64,000 bases of DNA from Mycoplasmataceae bacterium (lineage in GTDB: Bacteria > Bacillota_I > Bacilli_A > Mycoplasmatales > Mycoplasmoidaceae), in the NCBI GenBank assembly GCA_031275175.1, contig JAISPD010000007.1, positions 27,696 to 91,695 of the forward strand, read 5' to 3'. Position numbers and translations under genes: made by a program. Under the pieces are notes generated by a model. The model was not told where the DNA came from. It saw only the letters and a program-made list of their open reading frames with translations, and ran no database searches. The stretch's first letter is position 1. The number at the start of each line of letters is the position of its first letter. This document shows, in pieces, positions 35,443 to 46,154 of the stretch.

Positions 35443-35733
35443 ATGATTAAATATCAAATAAAGAAAAAACAATCTGGAGTCATTGAGTTGTATCTTGATA
35501 AACATCCTGAATCCCGGATTATTCTACTAACAACAGCTAAAAATACATATTGTGTGGTTAGCACACACGTTGACATTAATGAGCGTGGTAAAGGTATTGG
35601 CAAAAGTTTGTATTTAGCAATGATTGAATTTATTAGGAAACAACATGCTAAGTTTTCAGCTACATGTCCATTTATAGCAGAATTAGCTAATACAGATAAG
35701 TCTGTTAAAGATGTGTATATTCGCCAATCTTAG
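35443..35733 (+). CDS. Small GNAT-like acetyltransferase (YjdJ type)
   Basis: 96 residues. Acetyl-CoA loop ERGKGIGKSLY near 47-57 and the family end pattern FSATCPFIAE, like the YjdJ/COG2388 group of minimal GNAT folds. Substrate unknown. Its 3' end overlaps the convergent kinase gene by 29 nt. Confidence 0.8.
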   Translation: MIKYQIKKKQSGVIELYLDKHPESRIILLTTAKNTYCVVSTHVDINERGKGIGKSLYLAMIEFIRKQHAKFSATCPFIAELANTDKSVKDVYIRQS

Positions 35734-36526
35734 CCAATTGATAATAATGTTCTAATTTTTTAAATATCTGTTGGCGATAAAGTTTAATTTTTTTAGTTTG
35801 GAGCATATTGAAAGTTCATTGATATGCATAATTCGTACACAAATAAACAAATACTAATAATGATTGCAAATTTATTTTTAACGCCTTACATAAATATTTA
35901 ATCGCAACAATAGGCAAATTTACTTCTCTTATAAAATTAGCAACATCTCAATAAACATTATTTAATCTTGATCATTCATAATCTATGAAAATAACTTGAT
36001 GTTGATTCGTGTAAATTAAATTATCGGCCGAAAGATCATTGTGCGATAAAACTAATGGCAAGTCCTTATAATTTTCAATTAGTTGCAAGTATGCTTGTTT
36101 ATGCTTCAATGGAAGTTTAGCCTTAGATAAGCAATCAAAATAATTATGCTTTAAAAATCCTTTGGGTTCAATTTGTCGTAATTGTTTAAGACTTTTAACA
36201 AAACTTTTTAAAAAAATTGGTGAATTGATCTCTGATTTATCAGGATTTTTACCTGAAATTCATTTTTTAATTGCATTACCAGTTCTTAAATCAAAATATA
36301 GAAAATAATTTTGATGTAATTTTTGATATATTTTAGATTCATTTTTACGGTTGACAATATGACAATCGTTGGCGATTCTTACTTGAAAAGCTTGACGATC
36401 AACAGTTGTTATCTTGTAGGATACATTAGTAAAACCCTTATGAATTCGTTGACACGACCAAATATTTGTTCTGTGATAAGATGTGTGTTTTAAAAATAGT
36501 GCTAGTGCTTGCGTCTTAAATTTCAT
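35705..36526 (-). CDS. Choline/aminoglycoside-kinase-like protein (LicA type)
   Basis: 273 residues, eukaryotic-kinase-like fold. N-lobe KGFTNVSYKI near 30-39; catalytic loop SHNDLSADNLIY near 161-172 (D164, N169); metal Asp in FIDYEWSRLNNVYWDVANF near 180-198. This is the Brenner motif of LicA-type choline kinases. May phosphorylate choline released by the GlpQ-like protein next door and feed phosphocholine onto membrane glycolipids; pathway is inference. Start overlaps the upstream YitT-like stop by 1 nt. Confidence 0.85.
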
Positions 36527-37911
36527 TAATACGTTTGACGTTGCATTGTCATCCGACCATCAATATCAGCAATATAACTTGAAGAAATCAAACATTGATC
36601 ATCAATTTTACGGATGTGTGAAACTAATTGAGGAAATTCCGCTACCATGCAAACGGTTAGAAAGATTTTGATTGGTGTGCCAGAATATCCGCCAGACGCT
36701 TCTAAAATAGTTGATGGATGTGTATACTTTATATCCTTTAGGTATTTAACGATTGAAGTTGTTCTAGGTGAATAGACTTCTACTCTTACTAATTTGTGTC
36801 ATGGGAATAATTTATCAATTAACACTCCATTAACAATAACTCACAATAATGAAGTGAATAGATTAGCACTAAACATGTATTGTCAACCCCAAAAACTTAC
36901 TTTATCATTAAATAATTGTGTGCCTGAATCGTACAAACTAGCTTCGCTACTAACAAGCCCTCCAGAAATGTAACTTCCTAAGAAAATACCAATCAACATA
37001 CTAATGCTTGTGATAATAATAAAAACATTACCCACATTTTTATTACGTTCTTGTGATCAATAAATTGTTAAATAATCACTACCAGCAGTGCTACCACCCA
37101 CAATAAACATTAAAGCATAACATGCAGATGAGATTAATGCAAAGATGATGGAATAAACCAGCAATAACATCGCCTTAGTGATGTTTTCACTAATTACATC
37201 ATTGATAATTCATTGATAGCCGCTACCAACTAATTGGTCTCTAGTAAACAGATGACTTCAATCAAAATCAGAAGTAGCTGATGCATTGAGAGGCATATCA
37301 TGATAATATGGAAAATAATTTGTTGAAAAAATGATGGATTGAACATGATTATCTGCTAACACACCATTCACAGTTGATGTGTTACCGAAAATTTGTAAGT
37401 TATCTATTTGGGGAATAATGCCTCAAACAAATCCCATACCTTGCAAGGTAATTAAATAAACAATTGAAAGTTTAGCAAATTGTTTATTGATTTTAAAATA
37501 TGCAAAGATAGTAAGAGGAATATTTAATAATACATACAAACCCCAGAACAAGGCATTATAGATTACATTGGCTAACGTCGGACTAACTATGTTGTTTAAA
37601 TGCAACACAACATATACTACACGAGCAACCCCTTGAAAACATGCGGCAAACCCACCAGTATACAACCCTGTCATTTCTACCAGTAGAACTGTAGAAATTG
37701 ACATTACCAATCCTAAAATTACAGCAATTAAATATTTAGGTCAAATTTTTTCTAATACATATAAACGTGAAAATTTTACAATTCCCGAATTGAATTTTTT
37801 CTCATGAATACTACGATTAGCAAAAACTCGTAAATCCTTTTCAGTCAATACGGGATTAAGTGATTTAATTAACAATCGTTTATTTTTCTTAGTTTTTTTA
37901 AGCAACTTCAC
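36526..37911 (-). CDS. YitT-family membrane protein with C-terminal DUF2179-type domain
   Basis: 461 residues from GTG 37911 (TTG at 37917 also possible; no clear SD). About 70 basic residues, then five to six membrane spans; GLYTGGFAACFQGVARVVYVVLH in the first pair and IVGGSTAGSDYLTIYWS in the fourth are typical YitT patches. An extracellular loop of ~60 residues follows span 3. C-terminal ~90 residues have VYSPRTTSIVKYLKD and TILEASGGYSGT, the DUF2179 region. Transport role proposed for the family, substrate unknown. Confidence 0.85.
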
Positions 37912-38023
37912 ACGCAAAATTATATGAAAAATAAATAAAACGAGAATATGAAAAGGACAAATCTACATTTATTATTGAACGTGATTAATAAGTGTACGAA
38001 GTAAGTTTTCTTATAATTACAAT

Positions 38024-40441
38024 ATGTATAATCACAATTTAATCGAAAAGAAATGGCAAAAATATTGGGAAACTAATCATACGTATAAATTTCAAGATAC
38101 CGATAAACCCAAATCTTATGTTTTAGATATGTTTCCATATCCAAGTGGAGCAGGATTGCATGTAGGTCATCTAAAAGGATATACAGCAACAGATATTGTT
38201 GCTCGTTATAAAAGATTCAAAGGATTTGATGTTTTGCACCCAATCGGATGAGATGCATTTGGTCTGCCTGCTGAACATTATGCTTTGACAACAGGTAATC
38301 AACCGAAAGAATTCACTGATCATAACATCAATGTTTTTCGTAACCAATTAAAAATGATGGGTTTCAGTTATGATTATCAAAAAGAAGTAAACACTACTGA
38401 CCATCAATATTACAAATGAACTCAGTGAATTTTTGCTAAGTTATTTGAAAATGATTTGGCAGAAATTAAGGATGTAGAAGTTAATTGATCAGAGGATTTA
38501 AAAACTGTATTAGCAAATGAAGAAGTCTTAACAATCGATAACAAATTGGTATCTGAGCGTGGCCATTTTCCTATTATCCGCAAACCAATGCGCCAGTGAG
38601 TGTTAAAAATTACTAAATATGCAGATAAATTACTCGAAGGGCTCAATGAAATAGATTGACCAGAATCTCTTAAATTAATGCAGCGTAATTGAATTGGTCG
38701 TTCTGTAGGAGCATTAATTAAATTTGAAACTACTTGTGATGTAACATTAGAAGTATTTACGACTCGACCTGACACCATTTATGGTACAACCTTTTTAAGT
38801 ATTGCTCCCGAAAATAGCTTAGTGCTTAAATTAACTAATCCAGCACAAATGGCTAAAGTTTCTGCTTACATTGAAACAACTCAAACTAAATCCGAATTAC
38901 AACGCAAAGAATTACAAAAAGATAAAACAGGCATCTTTACAGGCAGTTATGCCATCAATTATTTTACTAAAGAAAAAATCCCTATTTATGTAGCTGACTA
39001 TGTTTTAAATTCATACGGAACAGGAATAGTTATGGGGGTGCCAGCTCACGATCAAAGAGATTATGAATTTGCTATTACCTATAAATTACCGATTAAATTT
39101 ATCATTGCAACTGATGTTCAAAACCAAGCTTATATAGGAGATGGTGTTCACATTAATTCTGAATTGATTAATGGATTAAAAATTGAAGCTGCATCAAAAA
39201 AAATAATAGATTATTTAAAAACCAATAAAATTGGTAAAACTCACATAACTTATAAAATGAAAGATTGAGTTTTTAGTCGCCAACGTTATTGGGGTGAACC
39301 ATTCCCAATTATTTTTGACAAACAACAAGTACCACATTTAGTAAAAGATTTACCAGTTATTTTACCGGAGATTGAACACATTCAGGCATCCAAAACAGTT
39401 GAATCACCATTAGCAAATTTAACTGAATGATTAAATGTTGAAATTAATGGAGAACATTATCGCAGAGAAACCAACACGATGCCACAATGAGCTGGATCGT
39501 GTTGATATTATTTAGGATATTTAATGAAATGCCCCAATGGTTCATATTTACCATTAGATGATTCACAAACTAAAAAAATTTTTAAAAAATGATTACCGAT
39601 AGATTTATATGTTGGTGGACAAGAACATGCTGTTTTGCATTTATTGTATTCAAGATTTTGACATCGTTTTCTTTATGATATCAACATAGTACCAACTAAA
39701 GAACCATTTAAATTCATCATTAATCAAGGAATGATTTTGGGTGATGATGGTGAAAAAATGTCAAAATCCAAAGGCAATGTAATAAATCCTGATGAAATTG
39801 TTAAAACACACGGTGCAGATGCTTTACGTTTGTATGAAGTATTTATGGGTCCAATAACAGCATCATTACCATGAGCTGAAAATGGACTTAACGGCATAAG
39901 AAAATGATTAGATCGTGTTTATCGATTATTTAATGATTATCAAGATAAATTTACCAATGACTTAAATAAAATAGAAGAAGATTTAGACAGAGTTTATCAT
40001 AAATTTATTAAACAAATAACTGAAAATATTGAAAATTTTAATTTAAATTTGGCCGTTTCACAAATGATGATTTTCATTAATAAGTGCTATCAATCCAAAT
40101 TTTTATACACATTACATATGCAAGGTTTCCTTGTGGTGTTGTCATGTTTTACTCCACATTTAAGTGAAGAAATCTGACACGAAATTTGCAAACAAAAAAA
40201 TTCAGTTACTTTACAATCTTGACCAATCTTTGATGATCAAAAAACTATGGATGATTTTATTACATTACCAATACAAGAAAACGGTAAACTACGAGCCACT
40301 ATTTTAATCAAAAAAGATGAGTTGCAAGCACAAGTTGAAAAGCAAGCATATGCAACTGAAAAAGTTAAACTTTTTTTAAAAAATCGTAAACCTAAAAAAA
40401 TAATTTATGTAAAAAATAAAATTCTTAATTTTATTTTGTAA
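38024..40441 (+). CDS. leuS: Leucyl-tRNA synthetase
   Basis: 805 residues. HIGH motif as HVGH in [17 protein letters not shown] (about 36-53), CP1 editing domain with [12 protein letters not shown] and [19 protein letters not shown], and KMSKS in [10 protein letters not shown] near 580. Anticodon-binding domain after it is normal. Contains many UGA Trp codons. Upstream 40 nt show no T-box. Confidence 0.97.
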
Positions 40442-40461
40442 TGTTTCTTTTTAACAAAAAA

Positions 40462-40740
40462 TTATTTGTAATGTCCATGACAAGTCAATAAACGAATCGA
40501 ATCATTGCTTACAGCATAAATTAATCGATGTTCTTTAGTTGTTCTCCGACTCCAAAAATTATTACCATGATATTTTAGTGACTCTGGTTTCCCAAGACAC
40601 CATTGAAAGAAGATGTAGATATATCTAACAAAAGCGAATTTATTTTATTAATTATTTTTTTCGTTATGATTGGATACTCAAAAATCAAAATCAACTTTGC
40701 ATTCAGGAGAAACGATAAATTTATAAGTTTTGATCAACAT
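40462..40740 (-). pseudogene. YoeB/Txe-type mRNA interferase toxin, frameshifted
   Basis: Starts MLIKTYKFIVSPECKVDFDFW in one frame; at a run of seven A near 40660 the homology moves one base to KKIINKINSLLLDIS; near 40590 (GGGAAACC) it moves again to GKPESLKYHGNNFWSRRTT and KEHRLIYAV, ending CHGHYK. The YoeB catalytic Glu/Arg/His C-terminal block is intact but out of frame with the start. So the toxin is dead unless ribosomes slip twice. Confidence 0.85.
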
Positions 40741-40984
40741 GTGATTTTAATTTTTTATGTAATTCTTTCAAAGAAATATCCTTACTATCATCAATAATTT
40801 TTCGTGTGTAGTCACGCAGGATCTAATCTGCTTAATCGGTCATTGTTCTGAACATTTTCTAAAGCAGAAATAAATTGTAAAGCATCTGAATAATTTTCAA
40901 ATTTACCAATTATTTCGTTTTTGTTATTTTTTATAGTTATTTGAATTATGATTCAAACTCTACTACAACTTTTCAAAATTATAG
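40721..40984 (-). pseudogene. Antitoxin remnant upstream of YoeB
   Basis: Readable as KNEIIGKFENYSDALQFISA with ALENVQNNDRLSRLDP, then one base shift near 40810 to LRDYTRKIIDDSKDISLKEL, ending inside the toxin start. Size and overlap fit the antitoxin of a YoeB operon; no exact family named. No ATG, GTG or TTG start is convincing. Both partners being shifted argues that the locus has been released from selection. Confidence 0.6.
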
Positions 40985-41008
40985 ACTGTTTTTATATTAC
41001 ACATTATG

Positions 41009-41014
41009 TATAAT
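41009..41014 (+). promoter_or_regulatory. -10 box of the tsf operon
   Basis: TATAAT 42 nt before the tsf ATG; a weak -35 lies about 20 nt upstream. First promoter-like site before the tsf-pyrH-frr-uppS-cdsA-dxr run. Confidence 0.5.
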
Positions 41015-41055
41015 ATAGGTTTAATAAAAATTAACATAGTTCAAGGAACAACCAA

Positions 41056-41937
41056 ATGGCCAATTTAGATTTAATTAAAAAGTTACGAGATATGACACAA
41101 GCTGGTGTAATGGATGCAAAAAAAGCTTTGGAAGAAAATAACGATAATTTAGATGAAGCAGCACAGTGACTGAGAGAAAAAGGAATAGTTAAAGCAGCAA
41201 AAAAGGCATCGGCTGTTGCAACTGAAGGTTTAGTTAAAATTAAAATAAATGAAGACAAAGCATTAATAATTGAAATTAATTCCCAAACAGATTTTGTCGC
41301 AATGAGTGATAAATTTATTAAACTTGGAAACGATGTCACTGAAGCAATATTTTTAGCCAATCCAACCTCTTTGCAAGATGCTTTAAAAGTCAAAGTTACT
41401 GATGGACATAGTGTCGAAGAAATTTGCACAGAATTAACTGCCAGAATAGGTGAAAAAATTGCGGTTCGACGTTTTGAAATAATTCACAAAAAATCTGATG
41501 AATTATTTGCCCACTATGTTCATAGTAATAACAAAATTGCAGTATTACTATTAATGAACTCTAACTCTGATGAAAAAGTAGGCCATGATGTTGCTATGCA
41601 TGCAGCTGCAATGAATCCAAAATTTTTAAGTGAAAACGATATTGATCAAGCTTGATTAGTAAATGAAACTAAGATTTTGAAAGAACAAACAATTTCTGAG
41701 GGTAAACCAGCGGACAAAGCTGAAATGATTGTGAAAGGACGTGTTAAAAAAATGTTGGCAGAAGTTTGTTTATTAAATCAACAATTTTTTAAAGATCCTT
41801 CGCAAACCATCGATGAATTCTTAAAATCAAAAAATTCTTCCATTAGCAAATACATCCGTTATGAAGTTGGTGAAGGAATTGAAAAAAAAGTGGATGACTT
41901 TGCTGCTGAAGTAGCGGCTCAAATGAAACTTAACTAA
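41056..41937 (+). CDS. tsf: Elongation factor Ts
   Basis: 293 residues. Nucleotide exchange factor for EF-Tu. N-terminal UBA-like LRDMTQAGVMDAKKALEEN, the EF-Tu contact motif SQTDFVA near 77-83, and a coiled-coil/core domain. AAGGAAC SD 10 nt upstream. Its stop overlaps pyrH by 1 nt. Confidence 0.97.
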
Positions 41938-42659
41938 TGATTAAAACTCGTCTTATTTTAAAAATATCTGGAGCTGCATTAAAAAATAATTCTGCTGACC
42001 AAATTTTATCATCAGAAAAATTAAAAGATCTAACTAGACAAATAAAACAGATTCATCGTAAATATGATATCGGTATTGTAATTGGTGGAGGAAATATCTG
42101 AAGAGGTGGTGCAAGCGATACTAATTTATATCGTGCAGAACAAGCACATTATATGGGAATGATTGCCACCATCATCAACTCAATTGCTTTAAAAGAAGCG
42201 TTAGTTCGTCAAAGTGTTGCTGTAGATATATATTCATTATTACCATGCCCCAAAGTTGCTAAAAATTATCAAAAAGAAAGCGTGAATCGAGCTTTAAGCC
42301 AACATAAAGTAGTTATTTTAGCTGGAGGCACTGGTAAGCCGTTTTTTAGTACAGATACAGGTTCAGCTAAAAATGCAATTGAATTACATGCAAAATTCAT
42401 TTTGATGGGTAAGGATGGTGTAGATGGAGTTTACTCTGATGATCCGAAAAAAAATAAGAATGCTATCCGCTTTGAATTTCTATCATTTAAAGATGCAATT
42501 TCAAAGAAATTAAAAGTTATGGATCTTAGTGCACTAAAATTATGTCAGCAAAATAATATTGATATTATTGTCTTCAACATTGATAGAAAAAATGCGATTG
42601 TTGATGCAATTGAGCGTAAGACTCCCATTACAATCGTATCAAAGACAGAAAGTAGGTAA
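41937..42659 (+). CDS. pyrH: UMP kinase
   Basis: 240 residues, amino-acid-kinase fold. LKISGAALKN near 8-17 (phosphate site), IGGGNIWRG near 49-57 (UGA Trp), GGTGKPFFSTDTGSA near 126-140, KDGVDGVYSDDPKKN near 162-176. Makes UDP from UMP. TAATG junction with tsf. Confidence 0.97.
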
Positions 42660-42664
42660 AATAC

Positions 42665-43219
42665 ATGGAATGAAATGACTTAAAAAATGATTTTGAATCA
42701 GTGACTAACGATATCATTAACTGGCTTAATGACGAATATTCACGTATTCGAAGTGGGCGTGTTAGTTTAAATGTATTAGATGTTGTCAAAGTTGAAGTAT
42801 ATGGCGAAACGATGAATTTAAATCAAATTGCTAACTTGCAAATAGTTGATGCACGTCAAATTCTTATCAAACCGTATGATCGTTCGCAAATTCATGACAT
42901 TGCCAAAGCAATAACAGCTAGTGTATTAAACATTAATCCACAAATTAATCCAGATAGTATTCGTTTGATTTTTCCAACTCAAACTGAGGAAAATCGTCGA
43001 GAAAACGTTAAGAAAGCTAAAGAAATTTTAGAAGTCGCGAAAAATAAATTACGTAATGTAAGAAAAAATGTTCAAGATCAATACAAAAAAATTAAGAATA
43101 TTGTAAGCGAAGATCTCATTCGTTATTTTGAAGAAGAGTTAAATAAACTTACCAAAATTTACAACGGAAAATTAGAAAGTATTTATCTCAAAAAAGAAGA
43201 AGAGTTAATGCGACTATAA
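42665..43219 (+). CDS. frr: Ribosome recycling factor
   Basis: 184 residues, normal length. RIRSGRVSLNVLD near 24-36, and the conserved helical end QTEENRRENVKKAKEILEVAK. UGA Trp at codons 3 and 17. 5 nt after pyrH. Confidence 0.97.
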
Positions 43220-43225
43220 TTGCAT

Positions 43226-43909
43226 ATGTTAAATAATCGACCAAATCATGTAGCAATCATCATGGATGGTAATGGGCGTTGAGCTAAACAACAAGCAAAA
43301 CCAAGAATTATCGGTCACAAACAAGGTGTAGAAATAATTCAACCAATTATCAAGACAGCTATTTCACAAAAAATTAAAGTACTATCGCTTTTTGCTTTTA
43401 GCTGTGAAAACTGAAATCGTCCGAAAACTGAAATTAATTTTTTAATGAAATTAATTGCAAGTAAACTAAATCAACGAACAATATCTACGCTCAATAAAAA
43501 CGGCGTGCAATTCCGTTGAACTGGTTTTACAACCAATTTACCTAAGACTTTATTAAAAAAAATAATGTTCTTGCAAGCTACAACCGAAAAAAATAAAAAA
43601 TTAATTTTAAATCTATGTTTTAATTATGGAGGTATGCAAGATATTACTCAAGCAGCAGTTAGATTTAAACATGGCGAATCAAATGATTTTGCTAAACTAC
43701 TGTTAACTAAAAATTTACCTAACGTAGATTTATTAATTCGTACTGGTAATGAAAAACGTATTAGTAATTTTATGCTTTTTCAATTGGCATATGCTGAAAT
43801 TATCTTTGAATCCACATATTGACCTGCATACAATGAAAAAAAATTCTTAAAAAACTTATCAGAATATGCTAGCCGACAACGAAGGTTTGGAACAATTAGT
43901 GAAAATTAA
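43226..43909 (+). CDS. uppS: Isoprenyl (undecaprenyl) diphosphate synthase
   Basis: 227 residues, cis-prenyltransferase. HVAIIMDGNGRWAKQ near 8-22 (catalytic Asp), HKQGVE, LFAFSCENWNRP near 64-75, and LLIRTGNEKRISNFMLFQLAYAE near 170-192 where RTGGE/RTSGE is usual. Product chain length not decided by sequence. Overlaps cdsA by up to 44 nt. Confidence 0.94.
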
Positions 43910-45038
43910 TAAGCTTAATAAAGAATTAAAAAATTCCATGTGCGTTAGGGTACGCACTGCTATTCTTATGATAATTTATGGATTAGTACTTCTTTATTGT
44001 GTGACATTGACAGATAAATCAAAAAATGGATGATCAAGTTATATTGCCATTCAAGCACAAGGTGATTACATCCATAGTAATTTATCTTTTATTTTTGCAA
44101 CCATTTTCATTCTTGGGTTAGCCTGAATGACAATTTTCATTGCTAAAGAACTAATTAATTGTTTTATCGGCTCAGCAAATAAAAAACAATTGTTTCTTTT
44201 AACATTATCAATGTTATTAATCCAATTGGTTCCTACATTCCTTTGATTAATTCCTAATTATTTTAGTCAAGATCCAAAAAACCTTTGGATATGATTTTTA
44301 ACGTTTATGGCGAGTGGTATTTTAATTGCAACAATTTCTTACATTTTTTATATTAAATTAGCTAAAAATGGTGAGAAATCTAATAAATTTAATGTCGTGG
44401 TTTTCCCCTTAGCCATTGTAGGAATTTGCGTTGCATTGGCATGTCTATATTACATTTGTATCGTTAGATATTGAACCACCATCATTATTTTAGTATTCGT
44501 CATTTGTAGTTCTGATATCATGCAATACTTTAGCGGTTTATTATTTGGCAAACATAAACTAGCACCAATAGTTTCCCCAAAAAAAACATGAGAAGGAGCC
44601 ATCATTGGTTCGTTCACTTCGTTGCTAATAACCATGGTTATTATGTTTTTTATTGGCATATTTTTGAATAACACTTTTGATAGCAAAGATGTCTTTTATA
44701 ATTTTTTTGGGGCACAATTTTTTGTACATTTTAACCTATGACACAATAAATGACAATGATGAGTCGCGTGTCAGATTGTAATCATCATTTTAGAATTTTT
44801 TGTCATTTTGGGCGACTTATTGTTTAGCACTTTTAAGCGAAAAAATAAAATTAAAGATTTTGGTAACTTATTACCAGGGCATGGTGGATACCTAGATAGA
44901 ATGGATTCACTTTTGACAGTAATATTTATTTTTGGAATTGCAACTTTCTCAATTTCTTGTTTCGTTTCACTTTATCACGCTGCTAACAACGAACCAGATT
45001 TTAAGTGATTTATCCTCATTTTCCCGGCTTGGTATTAA
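43866..45038 (+). CDS. cdsA: Phosphatidate cytidylyltransferase
   Basis: 390 residues from ATG 43866, which overlaps uppS by 44 nt; ATG 43938 would avoid the overlap and keep all spans, so the start is open. Multiple membrane spans. C-terminal signature [20 protein letters not shown] followed by [10 protein letters not shown] near 316-345. Makes CDP-diacylglycerol for phosphatidylglycerol and cardiolipin. Stop overlaps dxr by 1 nt. Confidence 0.94.
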
Positions 45039-46111
45039 TGAAAGTATTGGTTTTAGGTGCGACAGGTAACATTGGTCAGCAAGTAATCTCGTTGATTAAA
45101 AAATTAAATTATCAACTTGTGGGTATTAGTTATTATGCTAACGACAAATTAGCTCAAAAAATTGAAGCAAAATACGTTTATTCACCCATTAATAAAGTAC
45201 AATCAAATGTCAAAAGTTATAACCAACTAATCAAATTATCAAATCCTGATATCGTGGTTAATGCCATTGTAGGATTTGTGGGTTTAAAAGCTACTCTTGC
45301 AACAATCAGAAATAAAAAAACGCTTTGCTTGGCCAATAAAGAATCTTTGGTCGTTGCTGGTCAATTCGTTATGAAGTTAGCAAAGCAAAAACAAGTTAAT
45401 ATTTTCCCAATTGATAGCGAACATACAGCTATTTACCAAATTATTTCCCAAAAAGGTAAATCATTTAAGAAGTTATACATAACTGCTAGCGGTGGCCCTT
45501 TTTATAACTTATCTAAGAATGAATTAACGCACATTTCTTTAAAACAAGCAATTAATCATCCTACTTGAAAAATGGGAACGAAAATTTCCATTGATTCAGC
45601 AACTTTGATTAATAAATGTTTCGAAATGGTGGAGGCCTTTTGATATTTTAAAACAAAAAATATTGAGCCATTATACCATCCCCAATCATTAGTTCATGCC
45701 GTTGTTGAATATCAAAACGCCAAATGAATGTTTGTTAGCAAACCAGATATGCAGATATCGATTCGTTTAGCTTTGCAAGGTTTTAAAGCAAAAATTAAAT
45801 ACGTAGTTCCATTAAATAACAATTATTTAATGAAACCCATTGATGCTAAGCGTTGATTACCAATCAAATGAGCATATCAAATATTAAATAATCCTTATTC
45901 TTCACTTCCCATTATTATCAATGCGGCTAATGAAGTATCAATTCAATTATTTGTTAAAGAACTAATAGGTTTCGATGAAATTACAAAAATGATTCAATTA
46001 GCTATTAATAAATTCCCTATCAAAAAAATCACTAGTATTAAACAAATTTTCGCACTTGATAAAATGGTTAGAGTTTGAATACAACAAACATATTTAAATA
46101 GTACAAAATAG
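45038..46111 (+). CDS. dxr: 1-deoxy-D-xylulose 5-phosphate reductoisomerase
   Basis: 357 residues. Second step of the MEP isoprenoid pathway. NADPH site LVLGATGNIGQQ near 4-15, LANKESLVVAG near 101-111, metal/substrate site FPIDSEHTAIYQ near 126-137, SGGPF, and HPTWKMGTKISIDSATLINK near 175-194 with the catalytic flexible-loop residues. Follows uppS-cdsA, consistent with supply of the prenyl carrier. TAATG junction with cdsA. Confidence 0.95.
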
Positions 46112-46154
46112 TTATTTTGTAAAATACTCATTCCTAATATAATCAACTAACTTT

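Noticed and set aside
38024..40441. Apparent breakage of leuS, polC, cdsA and other genes into pieces
   Set aside because: All breaks are UGA codons in frame at Trp positions; with code 4 the genes are whole and motifs line up.
40603..40797. Plus-strand frame across the YoeB region
   Set aside because: Overlaps the better supported toxin remnant on the other strand and resembles nothing.
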